Of a DNA stretch of 64,000 bases, positions 50,417 to 58,311 are shown one piece after another. The stretch comes from Streptomyces sp. NBC_00344 (GTDB taxonomy: Bacteria > Actinomycetota > Actinomycetes > Streptomycetales > Streptomycetaceae). The notes under the pieces are model-generated. The model searched no databases, was not told where the DNA came from, and saw only the letters and a program-made list of their open reading frames with translations. The stretch is taken from contig NZ_CP107996.1 in NCBI RefSeq assembly GCF_036088315.1, forward strand, positions 930,001 through 994,000, in the 5' to 3' direction. Position numbers and translations under genes: made by a program. Every line of letters starts with the position of its first letter. The stretch's first letter is position 1.

Positions 50417-50773
50417 ATGCAGCGAGGAAGCGACCGTCTCAGCCGCCGCAGGGACGACGAGATGAAGCACGAACTCCAGGGAATGCTGCGGTCCGGGCAC
50501 TCGACCCGCACCGAGGAGTGGAACGATCCGGAGCCCGTCGCGGACGACGATCCCCAGCTGGCGACGGGAGCGACCGGAACCTTCGAGGAAGTCCGGTTCG
50601 AACTCGCCCGCCATCTGACCCGGGCCACCTTCCCGGCCGGTCGCGGTGACCTGTTGCGCTCGCTGGACGAGCACCACGCGCCCGACCGGATGGTGCGGCT
50701 GGTCACCGCCCTGCCACCGGAGCGCGCCTATGCCTCCGTACAGGACGTGGCTCTGAGCGTCACCGAGGCATAG
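50417..50773 (+). CDS. DUF2795 domain protein
   Basis: 118 aa, ATG 50417 with GGAGGT 7 nt upstream. N-terminal half is charged and disordered (SRRRDDEMKHELQGML); the DUF2795 domain spans residues 55-115 (FEEVRFELARHLTRATFP, RGDLLRSLDEHHAPDRMV, LPPERAYASVQDVAL). DUF2795 proteins are small, stress-associated and of unknown activity. The sigma-B-like promoter upstream supports stress induction. Confidence 0.9.
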   Translation: MQRGSDRLSRRRDDEMKHELQGMLRSGHSTRTEEWNDPEPVADDDPQLATGATGTFEEVRFELARHLTRATFPAGRGDLLRSLDEHHAPDRMVRLVTALPPERAYASVQDVALSVTEA

Positions 50774-51055
50774 CACGGACGGTCCCCGGGCGCCCCGGGA
50801 CCGGGGCGCCCCGTGTGCGACGGCCCCGGTCCCCGGTTCGCACGGGGCGTACGCCGTCCCGCACCCCGCACCCCGCCACCCCGTGCGGCGCGCTTCCCCG
50901 CCATTGCCGGACACGTGGTGACGCGCCGGGGGTGACCAAAAGCATGTACCGGTGGGGACGGGGTACGACGATCGGTCATCGGCGCCGGATCACTTCGCTC
51001 CTGTGGCGGGAGGGCCGGCCCGGCCGCGTACCGACCGAGGAGAGGCTGGATCCCC

Positions 51056-52561
51056 ATGTCATCCGCTGTTCCCCCCGCCGGCCCCGGACAGTACCGGCGG
51101 CTGGCCGGCTGGCTCGGCACCCGGGACAGAGCCCTGTTCCACACGGCCGCGACCCGGCACTGGCCGGGTGCGGGCCCCGTTCTGCCCAGGCTCAGCCGCA
51201 GCGCCAATCACGGCGTGCTGTGGTTCGGCGCCGCCGCCGGGATCGCCGCCATGGGCGGTTCGACACGTGCCAGGCGGGCAGCGGTGCGCGGGGTGGCCTC
51301 GCTGGCGATGGCCTCCGCGGTGGTGAACACGATCGGCAAGCGGTCGGTCCGCAGGACCCGGCCGATACTCGACGCCGTGCCGGTGATGAGACAGCTCAAG
51401 CGGCAGCCGGTCACCACGTCGTTCCCCTCGGGGCACGCCGCCTCCGCCGCCGCGTTCGCCACCGGAGTGGCACTGGAATCCAGAAGCTGGGGTGCGGCGG
51501 TCGCGCCGCTCGCGGTTGGCGTCGCGGCCTCGCGGGTCTACACCGGTGTGCACTACCCGAGCGATGTTCTGATCGGGGCGGCCCTCGGGGTGGGTGCCGC
51601 CTTCGCCGTAAGGGGACTCGTCCCGACACGGGATCAGCTGCCCGCACCCGGCCGGCCGCACACGGACGCCCCGAAGCTTCCCGGCGGTCAGGATCTGGTC
51701 GTGGTGGTCAACAGGGCATCGGGGAGTGCTGCCGCCAAGACGGCCCTGGTACGCGACGCACTGCCGCTGGCCGATGTGGTGGAGTGCGACCCTGATGAGC
51801 TGCTCCCCGCGCTGGAGAAGGCCGCGCAGGCCGGCCAGGCACTGGGGATCTGCGGCGGCGACGGAACGGTCAACCGGGCCGCCGTCATCGCCTCTCGCCA
51901 CGGTGTCCCGCTGGCTGTCTTTCCCGGCGGCACACTCAACCACTTCGCCTACGACCTGGGCATCGAGGAGGTGCACGACACCTGCCGGGCGCTGGCTTCC
52001 GGTGATGCGGTCAAGGTCGACCTGGGCCGTTTCACCCCCGGGCCCGGCGGACCGGCGGGTGAGCCCGGCTATTTCCTCAACACCTTCAGCCTCGGCGTAT
52101 ATCCCGAGCTGGTACGGATCCGGGAACGCTGGTCACCGCGGATCGGCGGCTGGCCCGCGGGCGTACTGGCGGCCGCGAAGGTGCTGAGCTCCGAGCGGCC
52201 GCTGAGGGCCGAGTTCCGCGGGCACGACCGCGCCCTGTGGCTGCTGTTCGCCGGTAACGGCATGTACCAGCGGATGGGGCCCACGCCCGGCCGGCGCTTC
52301 GATCTCGCGGACGGCCTGCTCGACGTACGCGTGGTGCACGGAGGCCGGCTGCCCGGCCTCCGGCTGCTGGCCGCCGCCCTCGCCGGGCCCTTGTCGCGCT
52401 CCCCCGTGCACGCCGCTGAACGGCTGCGGCGGGTGCGCATAGCGGGACTCGCACCGGGCACCCCGCTCGCGTTCGACGGCGAGGTCACCGAGGCACCGTC
52501 CGAGCTGTGGATCGACAAGGCCGACGAGGCTCTCACGGTGTATCGCCCGCTGCCGCTCTAG
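51056..52561 (+). CDS. PAP2 phosphatase / diacylglycerol kinase fusion protein
   Basis: 501 aa, ATG 51056 with GAGGAGAGG upstream. Residues 30-190 are a membrane PAP2 phosphatase: KRSVRRTRPI, the catalytic FPSGHAASAAAFATG, and SRVYTGVHYPSDVLIGA. Residues 205-500 are a DAGK catalytic domain: VVVVNRASGSAAAKTAL, the nucleotide site GICGGDGTVNRAA and PLAVFPGGTLNHFA, with later FDGEVTE. One chain could dephosphorylate and rephosphorylate lipid intermediates, so it may remodel phosphatidic acid or bactoprenyl phosphates. The 3' end overlaps the convergent CDF gene by 29 bp. Confidence 0.93.
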   Translation: MSSAVPPAGPGQYRRLAGWLGTRDRALFHTAATRHWPGAGPVLPRLSRSANHGVLWFGAAAGIAAMGGSTRARRAAVRGVASLAMASAVVNTIGKRSVRRTRPILDAVPVMRQLKRQPVTTSFPSGHAASAAAFATGVALESRSWGAAVAPLAVGVAASRVYTGVHYPSDVLIGAALGVGAAFAVRGLVPTRDQLPAPGRPHTDAPKLPGGQDLVVVVNRASGSAAAKTALVRDALPLADVVECDPDELLPALEKAAQAGQALGICGGDGTVNRAAVIASRHGVPLAVFPGGTLNHFAYDLGIEEVHDTCRALASGDAVKVDLGRFTPGPGGPAGEPGYFLNTFSLGVYPELVRIRERWSPRIGGWPAGVLAAAKVLSSERPLRAEFRGHDRALWLLFAGNGMYQRMGPTPGRRFDLADGLLDVRVVHGGRLPGLRLLAAALAGPLSRSPVHAAERLRRVRIAGLAPGTPLAFDGEVTEAPSELWIDKADEALTVYRPLPL

Positions 52562-53630
52562 CCGCGTCCGTCACATCGAGATAGACCTGGTCGGCTTCCG
52601 GCCAGGTCTTCGCGATGGCGGACTTGATCCGCATCGAGACGAGCTCCAGCTGCTCGCTCTCCAGACCGGGCACCAGGTCGATCCTGGCGGCCACCAGCGT
52701 CGAGTCCATACCGAGCCGCATGGTGAGCAGCGAGGACACCACATCGATCTCCGGCTGCTCGTTGAGCATGTCTTCGATCCGGTCGCGGAGTTCGGGATCG
52801 GCTGCCTCACCGATCAGCTGGTCCCTGGCGTCCTTGCCGAGCCGGTAGGCGACATACACCAGCAGCAGGCCGATCCCGATGGACGCGGAGGCCTCCCAGA
52901 CGATCTGCTTGGTGACCATGTGCAGGGCCATCCCGCCCATGGCCAGCAGAACGCCGAGCACCGCTGTGCTGTCCTCGGCGATCACGGTGCGCAGGGCGGG
53001 GTCCTTGCCGAGCCCACCCTGCCCGCGTACCTGGATGACGGCCCGCAGAAGCGAGGTGCCCTCGGCGATCAGCGCCACACCCAGCACGATCAGGCCCACG
53101 ATGTACCCCGTGGTGGTCTCCTGCTCGTTGCCGCCGCGAAGCGCCTCGATGCCCTGGAGGAACGAGAAGCAACCGCCCATGACGAAGATGCCGACAGCGG
53201 CGAGCAGGGCCCAGAAGAAGCGCTCCTTGCCGTAGCCGAAGGGGTGCCGGCGGTCGGCGGGCCGCTTGCTGCGGCGCAGCGCGAAGAGCAGGAACACCTC
53301 GTTCAGGCTGTCGGCGACGGAGTGCGCGGCCTCCGAGAGCAGAGCGGGCGAGCCGGCGAAGACACCGCCGATCGCCTTGGCCAGGGCGATGACGAGGTTG
53401 GCGGCGAGCGCCACCAGCACGGTCACCTTGGTCTTCTGATCGGTGCTCTCGCCGTCGGAACCCTTGCCGGGATCCTCGCCGTCGGAGCCGTCCCCGGGGG
53501 AACTCTTGGCGGGGGAAACCTCTTCGGGGGTGTTGCCGTCTCCGGGACCCTGGCTGTCGTCGGGATGGTTGCTGCTGTCGGGCTTCATACTGCTGTCGGA
53601 ATTCCTGTCCTCGGACGGTTGGCTGCTCAT
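52533..53630 (-). CDS. Cation diffusion facilitator (CDF) family transporter
   Basis: 365 aa, ATG (complement of 53628-53630). A 65-residue acidic, Ser/Gly/Asp-rich N-terminus precedes six membrane helices. Metal-site motifs: LLSEAAHSVADSLNEVFLL in helix 2 with RRHPFGYGKERFFW in the loop after it, and EDSTAVLGVLLAMGGM in helix 5. The cytoplasmic C-terminal domain ends with VYLDVTDAAR. Exports divalent metals, probably Zn2+ or Mn2+, by proton antiport. Confidence 0.93.
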   Translation of the reverse strand: MSSQPSEDRNSDSSMKPDSSNHPDDSQGPGDGNTPEEVSPAKSSPGDGSDGEDPGKGSDGESTDQKTKVTVLVALAANLVIALAKAIGGVFAGSPALLSEAAHSVADSLNEVFLLFALRRSKRPADRRHPFGYGKERFFWALLAAVGIFVMGGCFSFLQGIEALRGGNEQETTTGYIVGLIVLGVALIAEGTSLLRAVIQVRGQGGLGKDPALRTVIAEDSTAVLGVLLAMGGMALHMVTKQIVWEASASIGIGLLLVYVAYRLGKDARDQLIGEAADPELRDRIEDMLNEQPEIDVVSSLLTMRLGMDSTLVAARIDLVPGLESEQLELVSMRIKSAIAKTWPEADQVYLDVTDAARAAAGDTP

Positions 53631-53880
53631 ACCCGTTCACCGCCTCGGGCCGGCGCCGAGCCGGCCCTGCGCTGCCGTGCGAGGGAAGCCCGGCCCGAGG
53701 CCCGGAGCGGGCCCGGGCCAGTACTTCCCGGACGTCCGCCGGCGCCGCCGTGCGGGAGGTCGGGGAGGAGGATCTTCTCTGGACGGCGGACCGTCGCGGT
53801 ACGGCTACCTGCGCGCACGCGGGGTGCGTTGCTGGTGGTCATGGATGCGCGGGTACCCGCTGAGGACCGGCGGAATCCCC
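53631..53880. other. Intergenic, no gene seen
   Basis: GC-rich stretch between the CDF gene and the VOC remnant; only shadow ORFs. No strong hairpin apart from short GC repeats. Confidence 0.35.
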
Positions 53881-53886
53881 GGACGT

Positions 53887-53955
53887 CTCAGGGAACTCCC
53901 GGTGCAGGGCCTCGATGTTGTTCCTGTCGGGATCCCGCACGAAGGCGCAGCAGGC
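53887..53955 (-). pseudogene. Remnant of a VOC/glyoxalase-family C-terminus
   Basis: The minus-strand frame reads CCAFVRDPDRNNIEALHREF, nearly identical to the terminal strand of VOC proteins (AAFVxDPDGNNIEAV). Upstream in the same frame the sequence loses the pattern, and no complete domain is present. It looks like a decayed glyoxalase-type gene. Confidence 0.5.
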
Positions 53956-54074
53956 CGGTACTCGCTCCAGGCACACGGCGCATGCCGTGAGCCGCCGCAA
54001 GCGGCCCCGGACGGATCCGGTGACGAGCACGGCGCAGGCGGACGAAGCGCGGGCGACCGCGCAGGTGACACGTT

Positions 54075-54128
54075 CCACCCGGCCCTTCCCGGAGACCGGG
54101 ACCGCGTGGGAAGGGCCGGGCCGGGTGG
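54075..54128 (-). terminator. Terminator hairpin after transketolase
   Basis: CCACCCGGCCCTTCCC pairs with GGGAAGGGCCGGGCCGGGTGG (with a short internal bulge) starting seven bases past the transketolase stop. Confidence 0.7.
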
Positions 54129-54134
54129 CCTCCG

Positions 54135-55988
54135 TCAGCCGACCACCGCTTCCTCCACCAGCAGCCGGACCGCCGCGGCCACCGTCGCGGCGTCGATGCC
54201 CGCCGCGTTGAGCTGTTCTTCGGGGGACGCCGAGCCCGGCATGTTCGTCACGGCGAGCCTGACCAGGCGCGGGACCGGCCTGCCGTCCGAGAACGCTTCG
54301 GCCACCGCGTCACCCAGTCCGCCCTCGGGGTGGTGGTCCTCGACCGTCACCAGACAACCGGTCAGGTCCGCCGCTGTCCGCAACGCTTCGGCATCGACCG
54401 GCTTGACCGAGTACAGGTCGACGACGCGCACCGTGATGCCTTCCTGAGCCAGGATGTCCGCCGCACCAAGGCACTCGTGCAGCGTCTGGCCCGCACCGAT
54501 CAGTGTCACCACGTCATCCGCACCCGAGCGCAGCACCTTGCTGCCGCCGATCGGGAACTCCTCGTCCGGGCCGTAGATGACGGGGCTCTCACCGCGGTTG
54601 GTACGGAGGTAGCGGATGCCCTCGGCTCCGGCCATCGCCGCCACCAGCTTCGCGGTCTGGTTGGCATCGCTGGGATACAGGACGGTGCTGCCGTGCACCG
54701 AGCGGAACATGGCCAGATCCTCGACTCCCATCTGCGACGGGCCGTCCTGACCGATGGCCACCCCCACATGGGAACCGACAACGTTCATGTCCGCGCCGCT
54801 GATGGCCGCCATCCGGAAGAAGTCGTGGGCGCGGGTGAGGAACGAGGCGAAACTGCACGCGAACGGCAGATATCCGCGCGCCTGCATGCCGACCGCCGCG
54901 GCGGCCAGTTGCTGTTCGGCGATGTAGCACTCGAAATAGCGGCCGGGGTGCTCCTTGGAGAAGAATTCGGCACGGGTCGAATCGCCCACCTCCCCGTCCA
55001 GCACCACGACGTCGCCGCGCGCCGAGCCGAGGGCGGTGACCGCCTCCCCGAAGGCGTTCCGGGTGGCGACCTCTTCGCCCTTCTCCCAGCGCGGCAGGGA
55101 GAGGCGTCCGAGACCGCTGACGGCCGCCACGGTGGCCTCCGGAGGCTTGTGCACATCGACCCGGGCGGTGCGCCGGCCGCCCAGTTCCTCGATGGCGGCT
55201 GCCGCGTCGGGCAGCGGCTTGCCGTGCATCCCCTCGCGGTCCTCGACGTCCGCGACACCACTCCCCTTGCGGGTGCCGGCGATGATCGCGGTCGGCCGGC
55301 CGGTGACGGCTCGTACTTCCTCGTACGCGGAGTCGATGGCCTCGATGTCGTGTCCGTCGATCTCGACCGTGTGCCAGCCGAACGCACGGAGCCTGCGGCC
55401 GTACGCCTCCAGGTCGCGCTGATGGCGGGTGGGCCCGCGCTGTCCGAGGCGGTTGACGTCGACGATCAGGGTGAGGTTGTCGAGGCCCTCGAACCCGGCG
55501 TGCTCGGCAGCCTCCCAGACCGAGCCCTCGGCCATCTCGCTGTCCCCGCTCAGCACCCATACACGATAGGGAATCCGGTCGAGATGCTTGCCCGCCAGCG
55601 CCATGCCCACACCGATCGGAAGCCCTTGCCCCAGCGAGCCGGTCGCCACATCCACCCAGGGAATGCGGGGTGTCGGGTGGCCCTCGAGACGGCTGCCCTT
55701 CTTGCGGAAGGTGAGCAGTTCGTCGTCATCGACAGCACCCGCCGCCAGATACATCGCGTACAGCAGCGGCGAGGCATGCCCCTTCGAGAGGACGAAGCGG
55801 TCATTGCCCGGGCTGTCGGGATGACCGAAGTCGTACCGCAGATGCCGGGAGAGCAGTACGGCAGCCAGGTCGGCGGCGGACATGGACGACGTGGGGTGTC
55901 CGGAGCCTGCCGCGTCCGCGGCCCGTACCGCGTCGACGCGGAGCTGCCGCCCCAGTTCGGTCAGTTCTGCTGTGTCGGTCTCGCTCAT
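54135..55988 (-). CDS. tkt: Transketolase
   Basis: 617 aa, ATG (complement of 55986-55988) with GAAAGG upstream. ThDP enzyme: catalytic His in AAGSGHPTSSMSAADL, FVLSKGHASPLLYAMYL, the ThDP/Mg motif SGDSEMAEGSVWEA, the catalytic Glu in CYIAEQQLAAAAVG and HDFFRMAAISGADMNVVG. At 617 residues it is shorter than the usual 690-700-residue actinomycete Tkt, resembling the compact animal-type transketolases. It is probably a second isoform. It stands alone between a VOC remnant and a methyltransferase. Confidence 0.93.
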   Translation of the reverse strand: MSETDTAELTELGRQLRVDAVRAADAAGSGHPTSSMSAADLAAVLLSRHLRYDFGHPDSPGNDRFVLSKGHASPLLYAMYLAAGAVDDDELLTFRKKGSRLEGHPTPRIPWVDVATGSLGQGLPIGVGMALAGKHLDRIPYRVWVLSGDSEMAEGSVWEAAEHAGFEGLDNLTLIVDVNRLGQRGPTRHQRDLEAYGRRLRAFGWHTVEIDGHDIEAIDSAYEEVRAVTGRPTAIIAGTRKGSGVADVEDREGMHGKPLPDAAAAIEELGGRRTARVDVHKPPEATVAAVSGLGRLSLPRWEKGEEVATRNAFGEAVTALGSARGDVVVLDGEVGDSTRAEFFSKEHPGRYFECYIAEQQLAAAAVGMQARGYLPFACSFASFLTRAHDFFRMAAISGADMNVVGSHVGVAIGQDGPSQMGVEDLAMFRSVHGSTVLYPSDANQTAKLVAAMAGAEGIRYLRTNRGESPVIYGPDEEFPIGGSKVLRSGADDVVTLIGAGQTLHECLGAADILAQEGITVRVVDLYSVKPVDAEALRTAADLTGCLVTVEDHHPEGGLGDAVAEAFSDGRPVPRLVRLAVTNMPGSASPEEQLNAAGIDAATVAAAVRLLVEEAVVG

Positions 55989-56281
55989 GTCTCAACCTTT
56001 CCCGGTCCGGCAGCTCTGCGGTGCTCCGGCGGGCGCGACGCGCGCCGGATTCCCCGGCATGGCGGCAGGTACCCGGCTGTGCGGCGCGCTCCGGCTCCGG
56101 CCCGGTACCCACCGGGCCGCTCGGACTTTCCGGGTGCCCGCGACCTACCGGGCAAAACCCGCGGGTGAGCCGGGCCCATTCTGCGTCCATATCTTGAGAT
56201 CGCTATCTCATATTCCGACATGAACATCTAGGGTGGTGACACCACTTCGGATGAGCTGATGTCGAACGAGGGAGACCTGTC
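55989..56281. promoter_or_regulatory. Divergent promoter region with palindrome TGAGAT-CGCT-ATCTCA
   Basis: The interval holds no gene. A 16-bp palindrome at 56195-56210 sits in a locally AT-rich patch (CATATCTTGAGAT... ATCTCATATTCC), about 72 bp upstream of the methyltransferase. It is a likely operator for a dimeric regulator; overlapping TTGAGA could be a -35 box. The transketolase promoter must also lie here. Confidence 0.5.
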
Positions 56282-57091
56282 ATGGCGAGAGAGACGGCCG
56301 TCTACACACACGGCCACCATGCCTCGGTGCTGCGCTCGCACAACTGGCGAACCGCCGCCAACTCCGCCGGGTATCTGCTGGATTCGCTCAAGCCCCACAT
56401 GCGGATCCTGGACATCGGCTGCGGCCCCGGCACCATCACGGCGGATCTGGCCGCGCTCGTCCCCGAGGGGCGGGTCACCGGAGTGGACATGGCACCCGGC
56501 ATCGTCGAACAGGCGCGCGCCCTGGCCGCGGAACGGTCCCTGGCCAACACCGACTTCGCGGTGGCCGACATCCATGCGCTGGACTACCCGGACGCGAGTT
56601 TCTGCGTCGTCCACGCGCACCAGGTGCTCCAGCACGTGGGCGACCCCGTCCAGGCACTGCGCGAGATGCGCAGGGTCACCAAGCCGGGCGGCATCATCGC
56701 GGTTCGTGACAGCGACTACGGGGCGTTCACCTGGTCACCGGAGTCCCCGGTACTGGACGAATGGCTGGAGCTCTACCACCGGGTCGCCCGTGCCAACGGC
56801 GGCGAGCCGGACGCTGGGCGGAGGCTGTTGTCCTGGGCCCGGCAGGCAGGACTGCGGGACATCACATCGACGGCCACGAACTGGGTGTTCGCCACCACGG
56901 AGGAGCGCGCCTGGTGGAGCGGTCTGTGGGCGGAACGCACCACGGCTTCCGGCTACGCCGGCCTGGCGGTGGAAGGGGGACACGCGACCGTGGAACAGCT
57001 GGAGGCGATCGCTGCCGCCTGGCGGGAGTGGGGCGCACGGGACGACGCGTGGTTCATGGTCCCGCACGGCGAGATCCTCTGCCGCGTCTGA
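56282..57091 (+). CDS. SAM-dependent methyltransferase (class I)
   Basis: 269 aa, ATG 56282 with GGGAG upstream. SAM-binding motif I is MRILDIGCGPGTITADLAAL, motif II region GVDMAPGIVEQARAL, then DFAVADIHALDYPDASF and the post-motif LREMRRVTKPGGIIAVRDSD. The Methyltransf_11/25 family acts on small molecules; the substrate is not predictable. It is monocistronic behind a palindromic operator. Confidence 0.92.
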   Translation: MARETAVYTHGHHASVLRSHNWRTAANSAGYLLDSLKPHMRILDIGCGPGTITADLAALVPEGRVTGVDMAPGIVEQARALAAERSLANTDFAVADIHALDYPDASFCVVHAHQVLQHVGDPVQALREMRRVTKPGGIIAVRDSDYGAFTWSPESPVLDEWLELYHRVARANGGEPDAGRRLLSWARQAGLRDITSTATNWVFATTEERAWWSGLWAERTTASGYAGLAVEGGHATVEQLEAIAAAWREWGARDDAWFMVPHGEILCRV

Positions 57092-57276
57092 GCAGCCCGG
57101 GGCCTGAGCGGTGACCGCCCCGGCCCGGAGCGGCCCGCCCCCGCACGGGGTGGCCGCCGGCGTACGGCGGCCCGCGGCGCCGGGGGCGGGTTCGCCGCGC
57201 GGGGAGGTCAGCGGCGCAGAGGCGGGCCCGGGGATTTCGATCTCATGGCCCGCCCATCCCAACTAGGCTCGCTGCC
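57092..57276. other. Intergenic, GC-rich repeats only
   Basis: A run of nested GC inverted repeats (for example GCCGCCGGCGTACGGCGGC near 57149-57167) that probably terminate the methyltransferase transcript. No gene. Confidence 0.35.
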
Positions 57277-57633
57277 ATGGAGATCCTGGGAACCACGCTG
57301 CGCATCTGCGTCGACGACCTCGAGACTTCGGTGTTCTTCTACGAACGCCTCACCGGTGCGAAGGCGTTGCGCTTCGAGCGCGGTGGGGTATCGGTCGCCG
57401 CCGTGGGCGCCTTCCTGCTGATGAGCGGCCCCGAGTCGGAACTCGCGATTCTCCGCAAGGTCAAGGCGACCATCGCGGTGCGGGATGTCGACGAGGCTCT
57501 GGCCACGCTCACCGATGTCGGTGCGAAAGTCATCGCAGGACCGGTGCCCACTCCGGTGGGCCGCAATCTGATCGCGGTACACCCCGACGGCTCGGTGTTC
57601 GAGTACGTCGACAGGAAGGCCGTCGGAGCATGA
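57277..57633 (+). CDS. VOC family protein
   Basis: 118 aa, ATG 57277. Two beta-alpha-beta-beta-beta units of the glyoxalase/bleomycin-resistance fold: LRICVDDLETSVFFYERLTG and ATIAVRDVDEALATL with NLIAVHPDGSVFEYVDRKA. Activity unknown. The stop overlaps the next start (ATGA), so it is coupled to a mycothiol-isomerase-like protein; the pair may handle the same thiol adduct. Confidence 0.9.
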   Translation: MEILGTTLRICVDDLETSVFFYERLTGAKALRFERGGVSVAAVGAFLLMSGPESELAILRKVKATIAVRDVDEALATLTDVGAKVIAGPVPTPVGRNLIAVHPDGSVFEYVDRKAVGA

Positions 57634-58229
57634 CCGGACTCATCGCCCTGCACCGTCGGGTGATGGCCGTCACCACGGCCGTCGTGAGCACGGTCCGCCC
57701 CGCTCAGCTCACCCGGGCGACACCCTGCGCGGGCTGGGATCTGGCGCAGCTGCTCGCGCATATGACGGGCCAGAACCATGGATTCGCCGCAGTGGCGCGG
57801 GGAGAGACGAGCGACGCGTCGGTGTTCGCCGACCGCCCGGTGGGCTCGGACCCGGCGGGCCTGTTCGCCGCGTCGGCTCGTGAGGTCACAGCCGCCTTCG
57901 CCGAGGAGGGAGCCCTCGACCGCGCCTTCTGGCTACCGGAGGTCCGCGACGGCATCACGCTTCCCGGCCGGATCGCGATCGGCTTCCACTACATCGACTG
58001 CGTCGTGCACGGCTGGGACGTGGCGGTGGCGGCGGGCGTCCCGGTCGACTTCGACCAGGAGATCCTGGCGGCGGGGCTCCCCATCGCCGAGGCGGTACCC
58101 GACGACTCCGCACGCGAATCGCCGGGCGCGGCCTTCGCGCCGGGCCTCCGTACTGCGGCGCAGGCCGCCCCGCTGGAGCGCATTCTCGCTCTGCTGGGGC
58201 GCGACCCCGGCTGGAGCGCCCGCGCCTGA
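57630..58229 (+). CDS. Mycothiol-dependent maleylpyruvate isomerase-like metal-binding protein (TIGR03086 type)
   Basis: 199 aa, ATG 57630. The DinB-like four-helix fold is marked by TPCAGWDLAQLLAHMTGQNH, with the metal His, and by the second and third ligands in IGFHYIDCVVHGWDVA. TIGR03086 proteins are actinobacterial and likely mycothiol-linked. Substrate unknown. Confidence 0.9.
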   Translation: MTGLIALHRRVMAVTTAVVSTVRPAQLTRATPCAGWDLAQLLAHMTGQNHGFAAVARGETSDASVFADRPVGSDPAGLFAASAREVTAAFAEEGALDRAFWLPEVRDGITLPGRIAIGFHYIDCVVHGWDVAVAAGVPVDFDQEILAAGLPIAEAVPDDSARESPGAAFAPGLRTAAQAAPLERILALLGRDPGWSARA

Positions 58230-58311
58230 GGTGCCGGTGACAGCCCGGGGCCGCCGGGCGCGGCTCCTCCCGGGCGCTTCCTGCCGTGCACTTCGGCGGG
58301 CCATGAGGGCG

